Position numbers and translations under genes: made by a program
Notes under the pieces: generated by a model
Database searches by the model: none
The model's input: only the letters and a program-made list of their open reading frames with translations
What the model was told of the DNA's origin: nothing
Assembly (NCBI RefSeq): GCF_014779715.1
Contig: NZ_JACXYU010000006.1
Coordinates: forward strand, 186,001-250,000
Direction of reading: 5' to 3'
Origin: Streptomyces chumphonensis
GTDB taxonomy: Bacteria > Actinomycetota > Actinomycetes > Streptomycetales > Streptomycetaceae
Length of the DNA: 64,000 bases
In this document: positions 38,087-46,825 of the stretch, piece after piece
Position numbering within the stretch: the stretch's first letter is position 1
Layout: the number at the start of each line of letters is the position of its first letter

Positions 38087-39547
38087 GTGAGCTCCCCGGA
38101 CGCCCGAACCACCGACCACCGTGTGGACGACCCGCCCGACCCGCGCCGCTGGAAGGCCCTCGGCGTCTGCCTGATGGCCGGCTTCATCACCCTCCTCGAC
38201 GTCTCCATCGTCACCGTCGCCCTGCCCTCCATCCGCACCGGGCTGGACGCCGGGGCGGGCGCCGTCCAGTGGATCGTCGCCGGGTACGCCCTCTCCTTCG
38301 GGCTGCTCCTCGTCCCCGCCGGGCGGGTGGGCGACGCCCGGGGCCGACGGCTGCTGTTCATGACCGGGCTGGTGCTCTTCGCCCTGGCCAGCGCCCTGTG
38401 CGGGGTCGCACCGAACCCGGCGTGGCTGGTCGCGGCCCGACTGCTCCAGGGGCTGGCGGGCGGCATCCTCGCCCCCCAGGTCGCCGCGCTCATCCAGCAG
38501 CTCTTCCGGGGGGCCGAACGGGGCCGCGCCTTCGGCATGTACAGCGCGGTCATCGGCGTGTCCACGGCCGTCGGTCCCGTCCTGGGCGGTGTGATCATCG
38601 CCGCGTTCGGTGCCGAGCAGGGCTGGCGCTGGATCTTCTTCGTCAACCTGCCGGTGTGCCTGGTCGCGGTCGTGCTCGCGGCCCGCTACCTCCCGGGACC
38701 GCGGGACACCGCCCGGCCCTGCGCCCGCGACCTCGACCCCTTCGGCGTCGTCCTGCTCGGCGCGGGCGTCGGTCTGCTGCTCGTCCCGCTGGTGCAGGAG
38801 CGGCAGTGGTCCGGCCCCGGCAAGTGGCTCCTCGTGCCCGCCGCGTTCGTCCTCCTGGCCCTGTTCGTCCAGTGGGAGCGACGCCACGCACGCCGTGCCC
38901 AACCCCTGGTCGACCTGGGCCTCTTCCGGCTCACGTCCTACACCCTCGGCTCGCTGCTCATGCTCGCCTACTTCGCGGGCTTCACATCGATCTTCTTCGT
39001 CTTCACGCTCTACCTCCAGGCCGGGCTCGGCTACAGCGCCCTGCTGGCCGGTCTCTCCGTGACGCCCTTCGCCCTCGGCTCGGCCCTCGCCGCCGTGCTC
39101 AGCGGACGCCTGGTCGCCCGCTACGGCCGCACCCTCGTCGTCGTGGCCCTCGTCGTCGTGGCCCTCGGCCTGTGCCTGGTGATCCTCGCCGTGGCAGCCG
39201 TCCCGCAGCACGCCGTGGGCCTCGCCGTGGCCGGTCCGCTGCTGCTGGCCGGTCTCGGCGGCGGCGCGGTCATCGCCCCCAACCAGACGCTCACGCTCGC
39301 CGCCGTCCCGCCCGCGCAGGGCGGCAGCGCCGCGGGCGTGCTGCAGACCGGTCAGCGCATCGGCTCCGCCGTGGGCATCGCCGCCGCGGGTGCGGTGTTC
39401 TTCGCCCGCCTGGCGACGACGGACGACGACTGGGCCGCCGCGTTCCGGTACAGCCTCGGCGTCTCCGTGGGCTTCGTCGTCCTCGCCCTCCTCGTCGCCC
39501 TGGCCGACCTGCGCACCCGGCGCGGCCCCACGCCGTCCGGGGTGTGA
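38087..39547 (+). CDS. MFS transporter, DHA2 family (14-helix drug exporter type)
   Basis: A 14-helix DHA2-type antiporter of about 486 residues. Motif A-like GRVGDARGRRLLF, the motif C region GVSTAVGPVLGGVII, and the WRWIFFVNLP signature are present. It likely exports a hydrophobic compound using the proton gradient. Two starts are possible. ATG at 38066 lacks a ribosome site. GTG at 38087 lies eight bases after a TACGTT -10-like box and would give a leaderless mRNA; the latter is preferred. The stop codon lies in a terminator hairpin shared with the convergent gene. Confidence 0.88.
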   Translation: MSSPDARTTDHRVDDPPDPRRWKALGVCLMAGFITLLDVSIVTVALPSIRTGLDAGAGAVQWIVAGYALSFGLLLVPAGRVGDARGRRLLFMTGLVLFALASALCGVAPNPAWLVAARLLQGLAGGILAPQVAALIQQLFRGAERGRAFGMYSAVIGVSTAVGPVLGGVIIAAFGAEQGWRWIFFVNLPVCLVAVVLAARYLPGPRDTARPCARDLDPFGVVLLGAGVGLLLVPLVQERQWSGPGKWLLVPAAFVLLALFVQWERRHARRAQPLVDLGLFRLTSYTLGSLLMLAYFAGFTSIFFVFTLYLQAGLGYSALLAGLSVTPFALGSALAAVLSGRLVARYGRTLVVVALVVVALGLCLVILAVAAVPQHAVGLAVAGPLLLAGLGGGAVIAPNQTLTLAAVPPAQGGSAAGVLQTGQRIGSAVGIAAAGAVFFARLATTDDDWAAAFRYSLGVSVGFVVLALLVALADLRTRRGPTPSGV

Positions 39548-39572
39548 CCGGCGCGGCGTCCCGCGTCGGTCA
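39545..39572. terminator. Bidirectional terminator hairpin overlapping both stop codons
   Basis: TGACCG-G-CGCGG (39545-39556), loop CGTC, CCGCG-T-CGGTCA (39561-39572), an 11-pair stem with one G-T step. Its first three bases are the MFS stop and its last three, read on the minus strand, the stop of the opposing gene. Confidence 0.65.
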
Positions 39573-39962
39573 GTACAGCCCGACGATCGAGCGGGGGACG
39601 ACGACGTGCCGGGCGCGGTGCTCGCCGGCGAAGCGCCGCGTCGTGGCGGCCCGCACGTCGTCGTCACCGGCGGCCTTGGCCACCGCCCTGCGGTGGCTCG
39701 CGCAGGTGGGGCAGTCCGCGTCCCACTCGGGGAGTTGGTCGGGGTGGTCGGCGGCCATGTGCTCGGCCAGGGCGATCTGCGAGGAGACGACGCTGTCGAA
39801 CGGGTCGTGGTCCACGTGGGGTTCACCGGTGAGGCGGCTCTCGTGCACCGCCGCCATGGTGTCCTTCATGGTCCGGTACCGCCGCGCGCACTCCTGGCAG
39901 GCCCACATCCAGGCGGGCGGCAGGGGCCATGCGTCGTCGGGCCTGATCTGGTCGGCGCTCAT
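39570..39962 (-). CDS. Hypothetical protein with two CxxC pairs
   Basis: A 130-residue soluble protein not recognised as a named family. WACQECARRY near residue 20 and DADCPTCASHRRA near residue 88 supply four cysteines that could bind zinc. Between them are His-rich stretches (ESRLTGEPHVDHDPFD, AEHMAADHPDQLP). ATG at 39962 is preceded by a TACGGT box six bases away on its strand, consistent with a leaderless mRNA. Confidence 0.72.
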   Translation of the reverse strand: MSADQIRPDDAWPLPPAWMWACQECARRYRTMKDTMAAVHESRLTGEPHVDHDPFDSVVSSQIALAEHMAADHPDQLPEWDADCPTCASHRRAVAKAAGDDDVRAATTRRFAGEHRARHVVVPRSIVGLY

Positions 39963-40239
39963 GACGCCACCGTAGTCGGCGGTAGCTGTCCGTGTTCGCC
40001 GTTCGGGTGATCGCGCCACTGCGGAGCGTGCGGGCGGTGCGCGGCGGGGACGCCGGAGCCGCCGGGTGCGGCACGCACCGCCGACCGGCCAGGACGCCGA
40101 CGGCGCGGGCGCGCAGCGTCGCGGTGTGTGCGCTCCGCGTCGCCGTGGAAGGGCTTTTCCCCGGAGGCGGCGGGGGGTCGCACCGCGTCTGGCAGGATGG
40201 CCGGGAGTGACGGGGATTCCGTGCGGTGGGTGAAGAGGA

Positions 40240-40896
40240 ATGGTGTCCGTGGTGTCGCAGAGGGCATACGGGGCGGCGGTTCCCGGGGATCGGGCGGGTG
40301 TCTTCCGCTACGACGTCCGGGAGGACCGGTGGTGGTGGTCGGACGAGATCTACGCCGTGCACGGCTACGGACCGGGCGAGGTCCGGCCGACCATGGACGT
40401 CCTGCTCTCCCACCAGCACGAGGACGACCGGGCGTACGCGGGGGAGGCGCTCAAGCACTGTCTCGCCCGGGGCGAGCCCTTCGGCTGCTACCACCGCATC
40501 GTGGACGTGTCCGGCACGGTCCGGCGCGTGGTGATGACCGGGGACGGAGACGTGGCGGAGGACGGCTCGGTCACGGCGCTGCGCGGATTCTTCGTCGACG
40601 TCACCGACAGTGTGGAGAAGGAGCTGAGGACGGAGGCCGGGCGGTCCATCGCGACGGCACGGGCGAGTCAGGAGCAGGTCGACCAGGCGCGCGGCATGTT
40701 GATGGCCGTGTACGGCATCGACGCGCACACCGCCTTCCAGGTGCTGCGGTGCCACTCGCAGCACGCCAACGTCAAGCTGAGGGACGTGGCCCGGGCACTG
40801 GTCGCGGCGGCACCCACGCCCGCAGGGGAGCCCGCCGGGGGGATGCGGCGGCGCGTGGAGCGCGTGCTGTACCCGGAGTCCGGGTGCGGCCCGTGA
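40240..40896 (+). CDS. PAS-ANTAR domain protein (putative RNA-binding antiterminator/signal protein)
   Basis: A 218-residue protein with an N-terminal PAS-like fold (FRYDVREDRWWWSDEIYAVHGYGPGEV, RIVDVSGTVRRVVMTGDG, residues about 20-125). A C-terminal ANTAR helix bundle follows (QEQVDQARGMLMAVYGIDAHTAFQVLRCHSQHANVKLRDVA). ANTAR domains bind paired RNA hairpins to prevent termination; the PAS part senses a ligand or redox state. No RNA target was found nearby. Start ATG at 40240 is close to GAGGA; GTGs at 40243-40252 are alternatives. Confidence 0.85.
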   Translation: MVSVVSQRAYGAAVPGDRAGVFRYDVREDRWWWSDEIYAVHGYGPGEVRPTMDVLLSHQHEDDRAYAGEALKHCLARGEPFGCYHRIVDVSGTVRRVVMTGDGDVAEDGSVTALRGFFVDVTDSVEKELRTEAGRSIATARASQEQVDQARGMLMAVYGIDAHTAFQVLRCHSQHANVKLRDVARALVAAAPTPAGEPAGGMRRRVERVLYPESGCGP

Positions 40897-40904
40897 CGGC
40901 ACGT

Positions 40905-40918
40905 CCCGTGCGCACGGG
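40905..40918. terminator. Short palindrome after the ANTAR gene
   Basis: CCCGTG-CG-CACGGG, a perfect 14-base palindrome nine bases after the stop codon. It may be a weak terminator or an operator for the following gene. Confidence 0.35.
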
Positions 40919-40973
40919 TGCGACACGAAGGTGATCTCCGCAGGATCGGGCGGGTTTTTCCTACACTCGCGGA

Positions 40974-41378
40974 ATGCGGATACCGAGTGACGCCCCGGAG
41001 GACGAGTGGGAGGGCCTGGCCGAGGTCGTTCCGCTGCGTGGTGGCTACGAGTGGGGTTCCTGGGCGACCGTGCCGCAACTCCCCGCCCCGGCCGAGCGGG
41101 ACGTCCCGGAGTCCGGCCGTCCCGGTGGGCCGGTGGACACCGGACGGCAGTTCGTCGTGCTCCGGGTGCAGATCTTCGCGGACGCCCGGGAGGTGGCCGA
41201 GTACCTGATCGCGGGGGACCCCGTGCTGGTGGACCTCAGCGCGGCCGAGCCCGATGTCGCCCGGCGGGTACTGGACTTCGCCAGCGGGACGGTCTTCGGG
41301 CTGGGCGGGGGCATGCACCGGATCAACACCGACGTCTTCCTCGTCACGCCCCTGGGGACGGAGGTCAGCGACCGCTGA
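40974..41378 (+). CDS. SepF-like cell division protein paralogue (short)
   Basis: A 134-residue protein with the SepF core: VLRVQIFADAREVAEYLIAGDPVLVDLSAAEPDVARRVLDFASGTVFGLGG and the C-terminal HRINTDVFLVTP strand. SepF anchors and bundles FtsZ in actinobacteria and Gram-positives. This copy is much shorter than the main SepF of the group (about 210 residues) and has no obvious membrane-binding amphipathic start, so it is a SepF-like accessory. A TACACT -10 box at 40962-40967 lies seven bases before the ATG, indicating a leaderless transcript. Confidence 0.85.
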   Translation: MRIPSDAPEDEWEGLAEVVPLRGGYEWGSWATVPQLPAPAERDVPESGRPGGPVDTGRQFVVLRVQIFADAREVAEYLIAGDPVLVDLSAAEPDVARRVLDFASGTVFGLGGGMHRINTDVFLVTPLGTEVSDR

Positions 41379-41445
41379 CCGGCAGGTCGTGGAGGCGGGA
41401 TGGGCCGGCCGCAAGGACGCCGCGGCACGGTGGTAGACCGGGGGC

Positions 41446-41787
41446 ATGAGCACGGAGAACAGCAGCGATCTCGCGGCGCGGCAGCGGCGACTGGCGGAGT
41501 TCGCCGCCGCTCGCGACTGGGGGCGGTACCACAACCCGAAGAACCTGGCCGCCGCGCTCAGCGTCGAGGCGGGCGAACTCGTGGAGATCTTCCAGTGGCT
41601 CACGCCCGAGCAGTCGGCGGCGGTGATGGAGCGGCCGGACCAGGCGGCCCGCGTGCGCGATGAGGTCGCCGACGTGCTGGCCTACCTCCTCCAGTTCTGC
41701 GAGGTGCTCGGAGTGGACGCGCTCGGAGCCCTCGACGCCAAGATCGAGCGGAACGAGAAGCGCTTCCCCGTGCCCGAAGAGCCCTGA
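41446..41787 (+). CDS. MazG-like nucleotide pyrophosphohydrolase
   Basis: A 113-residue all-alpha NTP pyrophosphatase of the MazG-like/RS21-C6 type. The metal-binding residues are seen in EAGELVEIFQW and DEVADVLAYLL, the ExxE and ExxD-type pairs. Such enzymes hydrolyse non-canonical or excess dNTPs to the monophosphate. ATG at 41446 with GGGGG upstream. It stands alone between the SepF-like gene and the DnaA-box-like sites. Confidence 0.9.
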   Translation: MSTENSSDLAARQRRLAEFAAARDWGRYHNPKNLAAALSVEAGELVEIFQWLTPEQSAAVMERPDQAARVRDEVADVLAYLLQFCEVLGVDALGALDAKIERNEKRFPVPEEP

Positions 41788-41800
41788 ACGGGTGACGGAG

Positions 41801-41827
41801 TTGTCCACAACCCGCCGGTCATCCACA
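41801..41827 (+). promoter_or_regulatory. Pair of DnaA-box-like sites
   Basis: TTGTCCACA at 41801-41809 matches the streptomycete DnaA box exactly, and TCATCCACA at 41819-41827 matches with one change. They are in the same orientation, 18 bases apart, in the gap between the MazG-like and DUF6099 genes. Two sites are too few for an origin. A regulatory or DnaA-titration role is possible. Confidence 0.5.
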
Positions 41828-41933
41828 GATTTCCGGGGGGTCCTGGTGGGCCTGCCGCCCAGCCGTCACGGTGGGTTCCGGCGACGCGTCACGTGGTGAC
41901 GCTCGACGCTGCGAGGGCTCACGGAGAGGACAG

Positions 41934-42356
41934 ATGGATGCGGTACGGCTCATCGGTGCCAGCCGTTCGGCGCTCACCCGGTGCGGGGACGGCGCGCAGA
42001 TCGTGGCGGAGGCGTGGCAGGTCCAGGCGTTGGCCCAGGCCGTCGGGCGGTTGCTGGCGGCGGGTGGCCCGCCCCGGGCCCGAGCGGCGGCCGGGGCCCT
42101 CTCCGAGGCGGGGGTCCGCCTGCGGTTCCTCCCCGGCCACCCCGCCGAGATCCGGGCCGCGCGCCTCACCGAGGTCCGCGATCCGCGCCGGGCTCTCGAA
42201 GCTCTCGGCGACCTGTTGGCGCGGCTGTGCGCCGCGTTGGTCGAGGTGGCGGCCGGAGCGGAGGACGAGACGCTCTACGGGCACTGTCTGGACGCCCTCG
42301 ACGCGACGGGGGAGGTGGCCGACCGCGCGACCGCGCTCCTGGATCACCTCGCCTGA
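41934..42356 (+). CDS. DUF6099 family protein
   Basis: A 140-residue helical protein starting MDAVRLIGASRSAL, with EAWQVQALAQAVGRLLAAGG and a C-terminal helical bundle. It fits the DUF6099 family of streptomycetes, for which no function is known. ATG at 41934 is chosen because GGAGAGGA lies at ribosome-site distance; the frame is open upstream. Two DnaA-box-like sites precede it by about 110 bases. Confidence 0.78.
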   Translation: MDAVRLIGASRSALTRCGDGAQIVAEAWQVQALAQAVGRLLAAGGPPRARAAAGALSEAGVRLRFLPGHPAEIRAARLTEVRDPRRALEALGDLLARLCAALVEVAAGAEDETLYGHCLDALDATGEVADRATALLDHLA

Positions 42357-42529
42357 GCCGGTGCGGGGAGTCCCGTCGGGGGTGGCGAGCGAGGTCGGGA
42401 GCCGGGTGCGTCCACCGCTGCGGACAGCCTGGCGCATGGCCGGACGCGCGGTCGGCCGGGTGTGCGGCGAGGCGGCGGTCCGCGTGCGGTCGGCGCACTC
42501 CCCTTCCTCGGCGCGGCAGTATGGAAGGC

Positions 42530-43453
42530 ATGGATCTCCGCATCTTCACCGAGCCCCAGCAGGGGGCGAGCTACGAGACGCTGTTGCGCGTGGCCAGGGC
42601 CACCGAGGACCTCGGCTTCGACGCCTTCTTCCGATCGGACCACTACGTGGCCATGGGGGACGCGGACGGGCTTCCGGGACCGACCGACGCCTGGATCACC
42701 CTCGCCGGGCTGGCCCGCGAGACCAGCCGGATCCGCCTGGGCACGCTGATGACGGCGGGCACCTTCCGGCTCCCGGGCGTGCTCGCGATCCAGGTCGCCC
42801 AGGTGGACGCGATGTCCGGAGGCCGGGTGGAGTTCGGTCTGGGGGCGGGCTGGTTCGAGGCCGAACACACCGCCTACGGCATCCCGTTCCCGCCGGAGAA
42901 GCTGGGCCGGCTGGAGGAGCAGCTGGCCGTGGTCACCGGTATCTGGAACACACCGCCCGGCCGGACCTTCGACTTCGACGGGAGGTTCTACCGGCTCCGG
43001 GAGTGCCCCGCGTTGCCGAAACCGGCCCAGGAGCGCGTCCCGGTCCTCGTCGGGGGGCTCGGCCCCACCCGGACGCCCCGCATCGCGGCGGGCTACGCCG
43101 ACGAGTTCAACGTCCCCTTCGCCTCCGTCGAGGACAGCGACCGGCAGTTCGGGCGGGTCCGGGCCGCGGCGGTGGAGCAGGGCCGGCGGCCCGAGGAACT
43201 GGTCTATTCCAACGCCCTGGTGGCCTGTGTCGGGAAGGACGACGCCGAGGTCGCCCGGCGCGCCGCAGCCATCGGGCGGGAGGTGCCCGAGCTGCGCGAG
43301 AACGGGCTGGCCGGCTCCCCGGCGGAGGTCGTGGACAAGATCGGACGGTATGCCGAGATCGGTGCCTCGCGGGTCTATCTGCAAGTGCTCGACCTGCACG
43401 ATCTGGACCACCTGGAGCTGATCTCCTCCCAGGTCCGCTCCCAGCTGCCGTGA
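42530..43453 (+). CDS. LLM class F420-dependent oxidoreductase
   Basis: A 307-residue luciferase-like TIM-barrel flavin/F420 oxidoreductase. It begins MDLRIFTEPQQGASYETLL and contains the actinobacterial LLM motifs FDAFFRSDHYV, SRIRLGTLMT and GRVEFGLGAGWFEAEH, plus GGLGPTRTPRIAAGYADEFN. The cofactor is probably F420 given the host group. The substrate is unknown. ATG at 42530 has GGAAGG just upstream; an ATG nine bases earlier is the alternative. Its stop overlaps the homocysteine methyltransferase start (GTGA). Confidence 0.9.
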   Translation: MDLRIFTEPQQGASYETLLRVARATEDLGFDAFFRSDHYVAMGDADGLPGPTDAWITLAGLARETSRIRLGTLMTAGTFRLPGVLAIQVAQVDAMSGGRVEFGLGAGWFEAEHTAYGIPFPPEKLGRLEEQLAVVTGIWNTPPGRTFDFDGRFYRLRECPALPKPAQERVPVLVGGLGPTRTPRIAAGYADEFNVPFASVEDSDRQFGRVRAAAVEQGRRPEELVYSNALVACVGKDDAEVARRAAAIGREVPELRENGLAGSPAEVVDKIGRYAEIGASRVYLQVLDLHDLDHLELISSQVRSQLP

Positions 43454-44349
43454 CCCGGCCCGTGCGCCCGCTGGCGCAGGCCCTGGCCCGCGAGGCGCTC
43501 GTCCTGGACGGCGGGCTGTCCAACCAGCTCGCCGACCAGGGGTGCGACCTCGGGGACGCGCTGTGGTCCGCGCGGCTGCTGGTCGACGCCCCGCAGGAGC
43601 TGGCGCGTGCGCACGCCGCCTACGTCGCGGCGGGCGCACAGGTCCTGATCACCGGGAGCTACCAGGCGTCCTTCGAGGGCTTCGCCCGGCGGGGCGTCTC
43701 GGCGGAGGCGGCGACCCGGCTCTTCGCGCGCAGTGTGGCCCTCGCCCGCGAGGCGGCCGGTGAGCGTCCGGTGTGGGTGGCCGCCTCGGTCGGGCCGTAC
43801 GGCGCGGTGCTCGCGGACGGAAGCGAGTACCGGGGCCGGTACGGGCTCACGACGCGCGAGCTGGCCCGCTTCCACCGGTCGCGGATCGAGGCGCTGGCGG
43901 CGGCCGGGCCGGACGTCCTCGCGCTGGAGACGGTGCCCGACGTGCGGGAGGCGGAGGCCCTGTTGCGCGCGGCGGAGGGCTGCGGACTGCCCGTGTGGCT
44001 GAGTTACACCGTGCGCGGGGAGCTGACGCGGGCCGGGCAGCCGTTGCCGGAGGCGTTCGCGGTGGCCTCGGGCAACGACCAGGTGGCCGCCGTCGGGGTC
44101 AACTGCTGCGCACCGGAGGATGTGGCCTTCGCCGTGGCGTCGGCGGCCGAGGTCACCGGGAAACCGGTCGTCGCCTACCCCAACAGCGGGGAGCGCTGGA
44201 GCCGGGCACGCGGTGGGTGGGAGGGACCGGCCTCCTTCGACCCGCGGCTGGCCGTGCCCTGGCGGGCGGCCGGCGCCCGGCTCATCGGCGGCTGCTGCCG
44301 GGTCGGCCCGGACCGCGTCGCCCGACTCGCCGCCGTCCTCGCGCCGTAG
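43450..44349 (+). CDS. mmuM: Homocysteine S-methyltransferase (MmuM type)
   Basis: A 299-residue zinc-dependent methyltransferase that methylates homocysteine from S-methylmethionine or SAM, giving methionine. The TIM-barrel family motifs are present: [34 protein letters not shown] and IGGCCRVGP, the last three cysteines being zinc ligands. GTG at 43450 overlaps the LLM gene stop, so the two are translationally coupled. The window carries no clue about a matching S-methylmethionine permease. Confidence 0.94.
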   Translation: MTRPVRPLAQALAREALVLDGGLSNQLADQGCDLGDALWSARLLVDAPQELARAHAAYVAAGAQVLITGSYQASFEGFARRGVSAEAATRLFARSVALAREAAGERPVWVAASVGPYGAVLADGSEYRGRYGLTTRELARFHRSRIEALAAAGPDVLALETVPDVREAEALLRAAEGCGLPVWLSYTVRGELTRAGQPLPEAFAVASGNDQVAAVGVNCCAPEDVAFAVASAAEVTGKPVVAYPNSGERWSRARGGWEGPASFDPRLAVPWRAAGARLIGGCCRVGPDRVARLAAVLAP

Positions 44350-44428
44350 CGGACCGGTACCCGGGGCGCGGCGGGAAACGTCCGTCGTTCGCTGGGCACG
44401 GGGCACCGGCCTCGGGAAGGATGAGCCC

Positions 44429-45655
44429 ATGGGATTCCACGTCGACTCCGAGGCCGGGCGGCTCCGCCGCGTCATCCTGCACCGCCCCGGGCTGGAGCTC
44501 AAAAGGCTCACCCCCTCCAACAAGGACGACCTCCTCTTCGACGACGTCCTGTGGGTGCGCCGGGCGCGTCAGGAGCACGACATGTTCGCCGACCTGCTGC
44601 GCGAGCGGGGCGTCGAGGTGCACCTCTTCGGCGATCTGCTGACGGAGAGCCTGGACCTGCCCACGGCGCGCGCGCTGGTCCTGGAGCGCGTCTTCGACGA
44701 GAAGGAGTTCGGCCCGCTGGCGGCCGACCACCTGCGGGCGGCCTACGACGAACTGCCCTCGGCGGAGCTGGCCCGTGTCCTGGTGGGCGGGGAGACCAAG
44801 CGGGAGTTCCTGGAGCGGCACGCGGAACCCATGTCCGTGCGCTTCCACGTCATGGCCCCGGACGACTTCCTGCTCAGCCCGCTCCCCAACCACCTGTTCA
44901 CGCGCGACACCTCGGCCTGGATCTACGACGGGGTGGCCATAAACGCCATGCGCTGGCCTGCCCGGCAGCGTGAGACCGTGCACTTCGAGGCGATCTACCA
45001 GCACCACCCACTGTTCACCGGGGCGGAGTTCGCCTTCTGGTCGCGCGGGGAGAGCACCCACCCCTCGACGATCGAGGGCGGCGACGTCCTGGTCATCGGC
45101 AACGGCGCGGTCCTGGTCGGGATGAGCGAGCGCACCACTCCGCAAGCGGTCGAGATGCTGGCCAAGGTGCTGTTCGAGTCGGGTTCGGCGCGCACCATCG
45201 TGGCGCTCGACATGCCGAAGGCCCGTTCGTTCATGCACCTGGACACCGTGATGACGATGATCGACGGGGACACCTTCACCCAGTACGCGGGGCTGGGCAT
45301 GCTGCCGTCCTACACGATCGAGCCGGCGGCCGACGGGGACGAGCTGAAGGTGACCGGGCACGCGCCGGAGCACATGCACCACGCGATCGCCGCCGCCCTC
45401 GGTCTGGACGCGATCCGGGTGCTCACCGCCGTGCAGGACGTGCGGTCGGCCGAGCGGGAGCAGTGGGACGACGGCTGCAACGTGCTGGCCGTCGAGCCCG
45501 GGGTCGTCGTGGCCTACGAGCGCAACGTCACGACCAACACGCATCTGCGCAAGGAGGGCATCGAGGTACTGGAGATCCCCGGGAGCGAGCTCGGGCGGGG
45601 GCGCGGTGGGCCGCGGTGCATGAGCTGCCCGGTGCAGCGCGACCCGGTCGGCTGA
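44429..45655 (+). CDS. arcA: Arginine deiminase
   Basis: A 408-residue guanidine-modifying enzyme converting arginine to citrulline and ammonia. The family residues are visible: [11 protein letters not shown], the ERHAEP region, [17 protein letters not shown] (catalytic His), and the catalytic cysteine in [13 protein letters not shown] near the C-terminus. ATG at 44429 has GGAAGGA upstream. The next gene is an ornithine carbamoyltransferase. Carbamate kinase (arcC) and antiporter (arcD) are not in this window, so the energy-yielding pathway is incomplete as seen. Confidence 0.96.
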   Translation: MGFHVDSEAGRLRRVILHRPGLELKRLTPSNKDDLLFDDVLWVRRARQEHDMFADLLRERGVEVHLFGDLLTESLDLPTARALVLERVFDEKEFGPLAADHLRAAYDELPSAELARVLVGGETKREFLERHAEPMSVRFHVMAPDDFLLSPLPNHLFTRDTSAWIYDGVAINAMRWPARQRETVHFEAIYQHHPLFTGAEFAFWSRGESTHPSTIEGGDVLVIGNGAVLVGMSERTTPQAVEMLAKVLFESGSARTIVALDMPKARSFMHLDTVMTMIDGDTFTQYAGLGMLPSYTIEPAADGDELKVTGHAPEHMHHAIAAALGLDAIRVLTAVQDVRSAEREQWDDGCNVLAVEPGVVVAYERNVTTNTHLRKEGIEVLEIPGSELGRGRGGPRCMSCPVQRDPVG

Positions 45656-45684
45656 GGGGCCGCCCCGAGCGGAACTGCATAGAG

Positions 45685-45700
45685 ATACGATGTCGCGTAT
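45685..45700. promoter_or_regulatory. Inverted repeat in the promoter of the ornithine carbamoyltransferase gene
   Basis: ATACG-ATGTCG-CGTAT sits in an AT-richer stretch 45675-45725 that also holds TATATAGTTTC and a further TCGTATCGG. The position, about 45 bases before the start, suits an operator for a GntR-like regulator or an arginine repressor. The responsible protein is not identifiable from the window. Confidence 0.4.
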
Positions 45701-45745
45701 ATAGTTTCAGTTCGTATCGGTTACGCGACCCAGGAGCCCATCCTC

Positions 45746-46750
45746 ATGGCGACAGATCTCACCGGCCGCCACTTCCTCAAGGAGCTGGACTTCACTCCCG
45801 AGGAGTTCCGTCACCTGGTCCGGCTCGCCGCCGAGCTCAAGGCCGCCAAGAAGCTGGGTACCGAGACGCCCCGGCTGCGGGGGCGCAACATCGCGCTCGT
45901 CTTCGAGAAGACCTCCACCCGCACCCGCTGCGCCTTCGAGGTCGCGGCGGCCGACCAGGGCGCCGCGACGACGTTCCTGGACCCCTCCGCGTCCCAGATC
46001 GGCCACAAGGAGTCCGTGAAGGACACCGCCCGCGTCCTGGGCCGGATGTTCGACGCCGTCCAGTACCGGGGCAGCGGCCAGGAGGTCGTCGAGGAACTGG
46101 CCGCCCATGCCGGCGTCCCGGTGTACAACGGCCTCACCGACACATGGCACCCCACCCAGATGCTGGCCGACGTCCTGACGATGACGGAGCACTGCGACAA
46201 GCCCCTGAGCGAGGTCGCCTACGCCTATCTCGGGGACGCCCGCTCCAACATGGGCAACTCGTACCTGGTCACCGGTGCGCTGCTGGGCATGGACGTGCGC
46301 GTCGCCGCTCCCCGTGCGCTGTGGCCGCACCGGGACGTCGTCGAGCGCGCCCGGGACCTGGCCCGGGTGACGGGAGCCCGGGTGGCCCTGACCGAGGAGG
46401 TCGCCGACGCGGTGCACGGCGCGGACTTCGTCGCGACGGACGTGTGGGTCTCGATGGGGGAGCCCAAGGACGTCTGGGACGAGCGCATCGCCCTGCTGTC
46501 GCCCTACGCCGTCACGATGGAGGTGCTGCGGGCCACGGAGAATCCCGGGGTCAGGTTCCTGCACTGCCTGCCCGCCTTCCACGACCTCGGAACGGCGGTC
46601 GGCCGGGAGATCCACGCACGCCACGGGCTGTCGTCGCTGGAGGTGACGGACGAGGTGTTCGAGTCCGAGCACTCTGTCGTCTTCGACGAGGCGGAGAACC
46701 GGATGCACACGATCAAGGCGGTGCTCGTCGCCACGCTGGCGGGCGGCTGA
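45746..46750 (+). CDS. arcB: Ornithine carbamoyltransferase (catabolic-type context)
   Basis: A 334-residue transcarbamylase. The carbamoyl-phosphate site reads STRTRCAFE, the ornithine-binding motifs are [14 protein letters not shown] and HCLPAFHD, and GHKES is also present. Length and HCLPAFHD suit either anabolic ArgF or catabolic ArcB. Lying after arcA suggests citrulline phosphorolysis, but it has its own promoter region with an inverted repeat. ATG at 45746 follows CAGGAG. Confidence 0.94.
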   Translation: MATDLTGRHFLKELDFTPEEFRHLVRLAAELKAAKKLGTETPRLRGRNIALVFEKTSTRTRCAFEVAAADQGAATTFLDPSASQIGHKESVKDTARVLGRMFDAVQYRGSGQEVVEELAAHAGVPVYNGLTDTWHPTQMLADVLTMTEHCDKPLSEVAYAYLGDARSNMGNSYLVTGALLGMDVRVAAPRALWPHRDVVERARDLARVTGARVALTEEVADAVHGADFVATDVWVSMGEPKDVWDERIALLSPYAVTMEVLRATENPGVRFLHCLPAFHDLGTAVGREIHARHGLSSLEVTDEVFESEHSVVFDEAENRMHTIKAVLVATLAGG

Positions 46751-46790
46751 CGGCGCCGGGGCCCGGGGGCCCGCGTCTATCGCGCCCTCG

Positions 46791-46825
46791 TGACGACAGT
46801 CATGATGCGGTGATATTTTCGCGTC
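46791..46825 (+). promoter_or_regulatory. Promoter with palindromic operator TGACGACAGTCA, leaderless hydratase gene
   Basis: The palindrome TGAC-GACA-GTCA (46791-46802) contains the -35 TGACGA. Sixteen bases later is the -10 GATATT (46813-46818), and the ATG at 46826 follows seven bases after it. The same 12 bases recur upstream of the acyl-CoA dehydrogenase gene at 52811-52822. The cluster encodes one PaaX-type regulator, the obvious candidate to bind both. Confidence 0.6.

Noticed and set aside
41801..41827. Replication origin at the DnaA-box-like pair.
   Set aside because: Only two boxes and no dnaA/dnaN neighbours or AT-rich unwinding region.
46741..46790. GGGCCC-rich segment after ornithine carbamoyltransferase as a terminator.
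   Set aside because: The repeats are short and ambiguous, with no single convincing stem.
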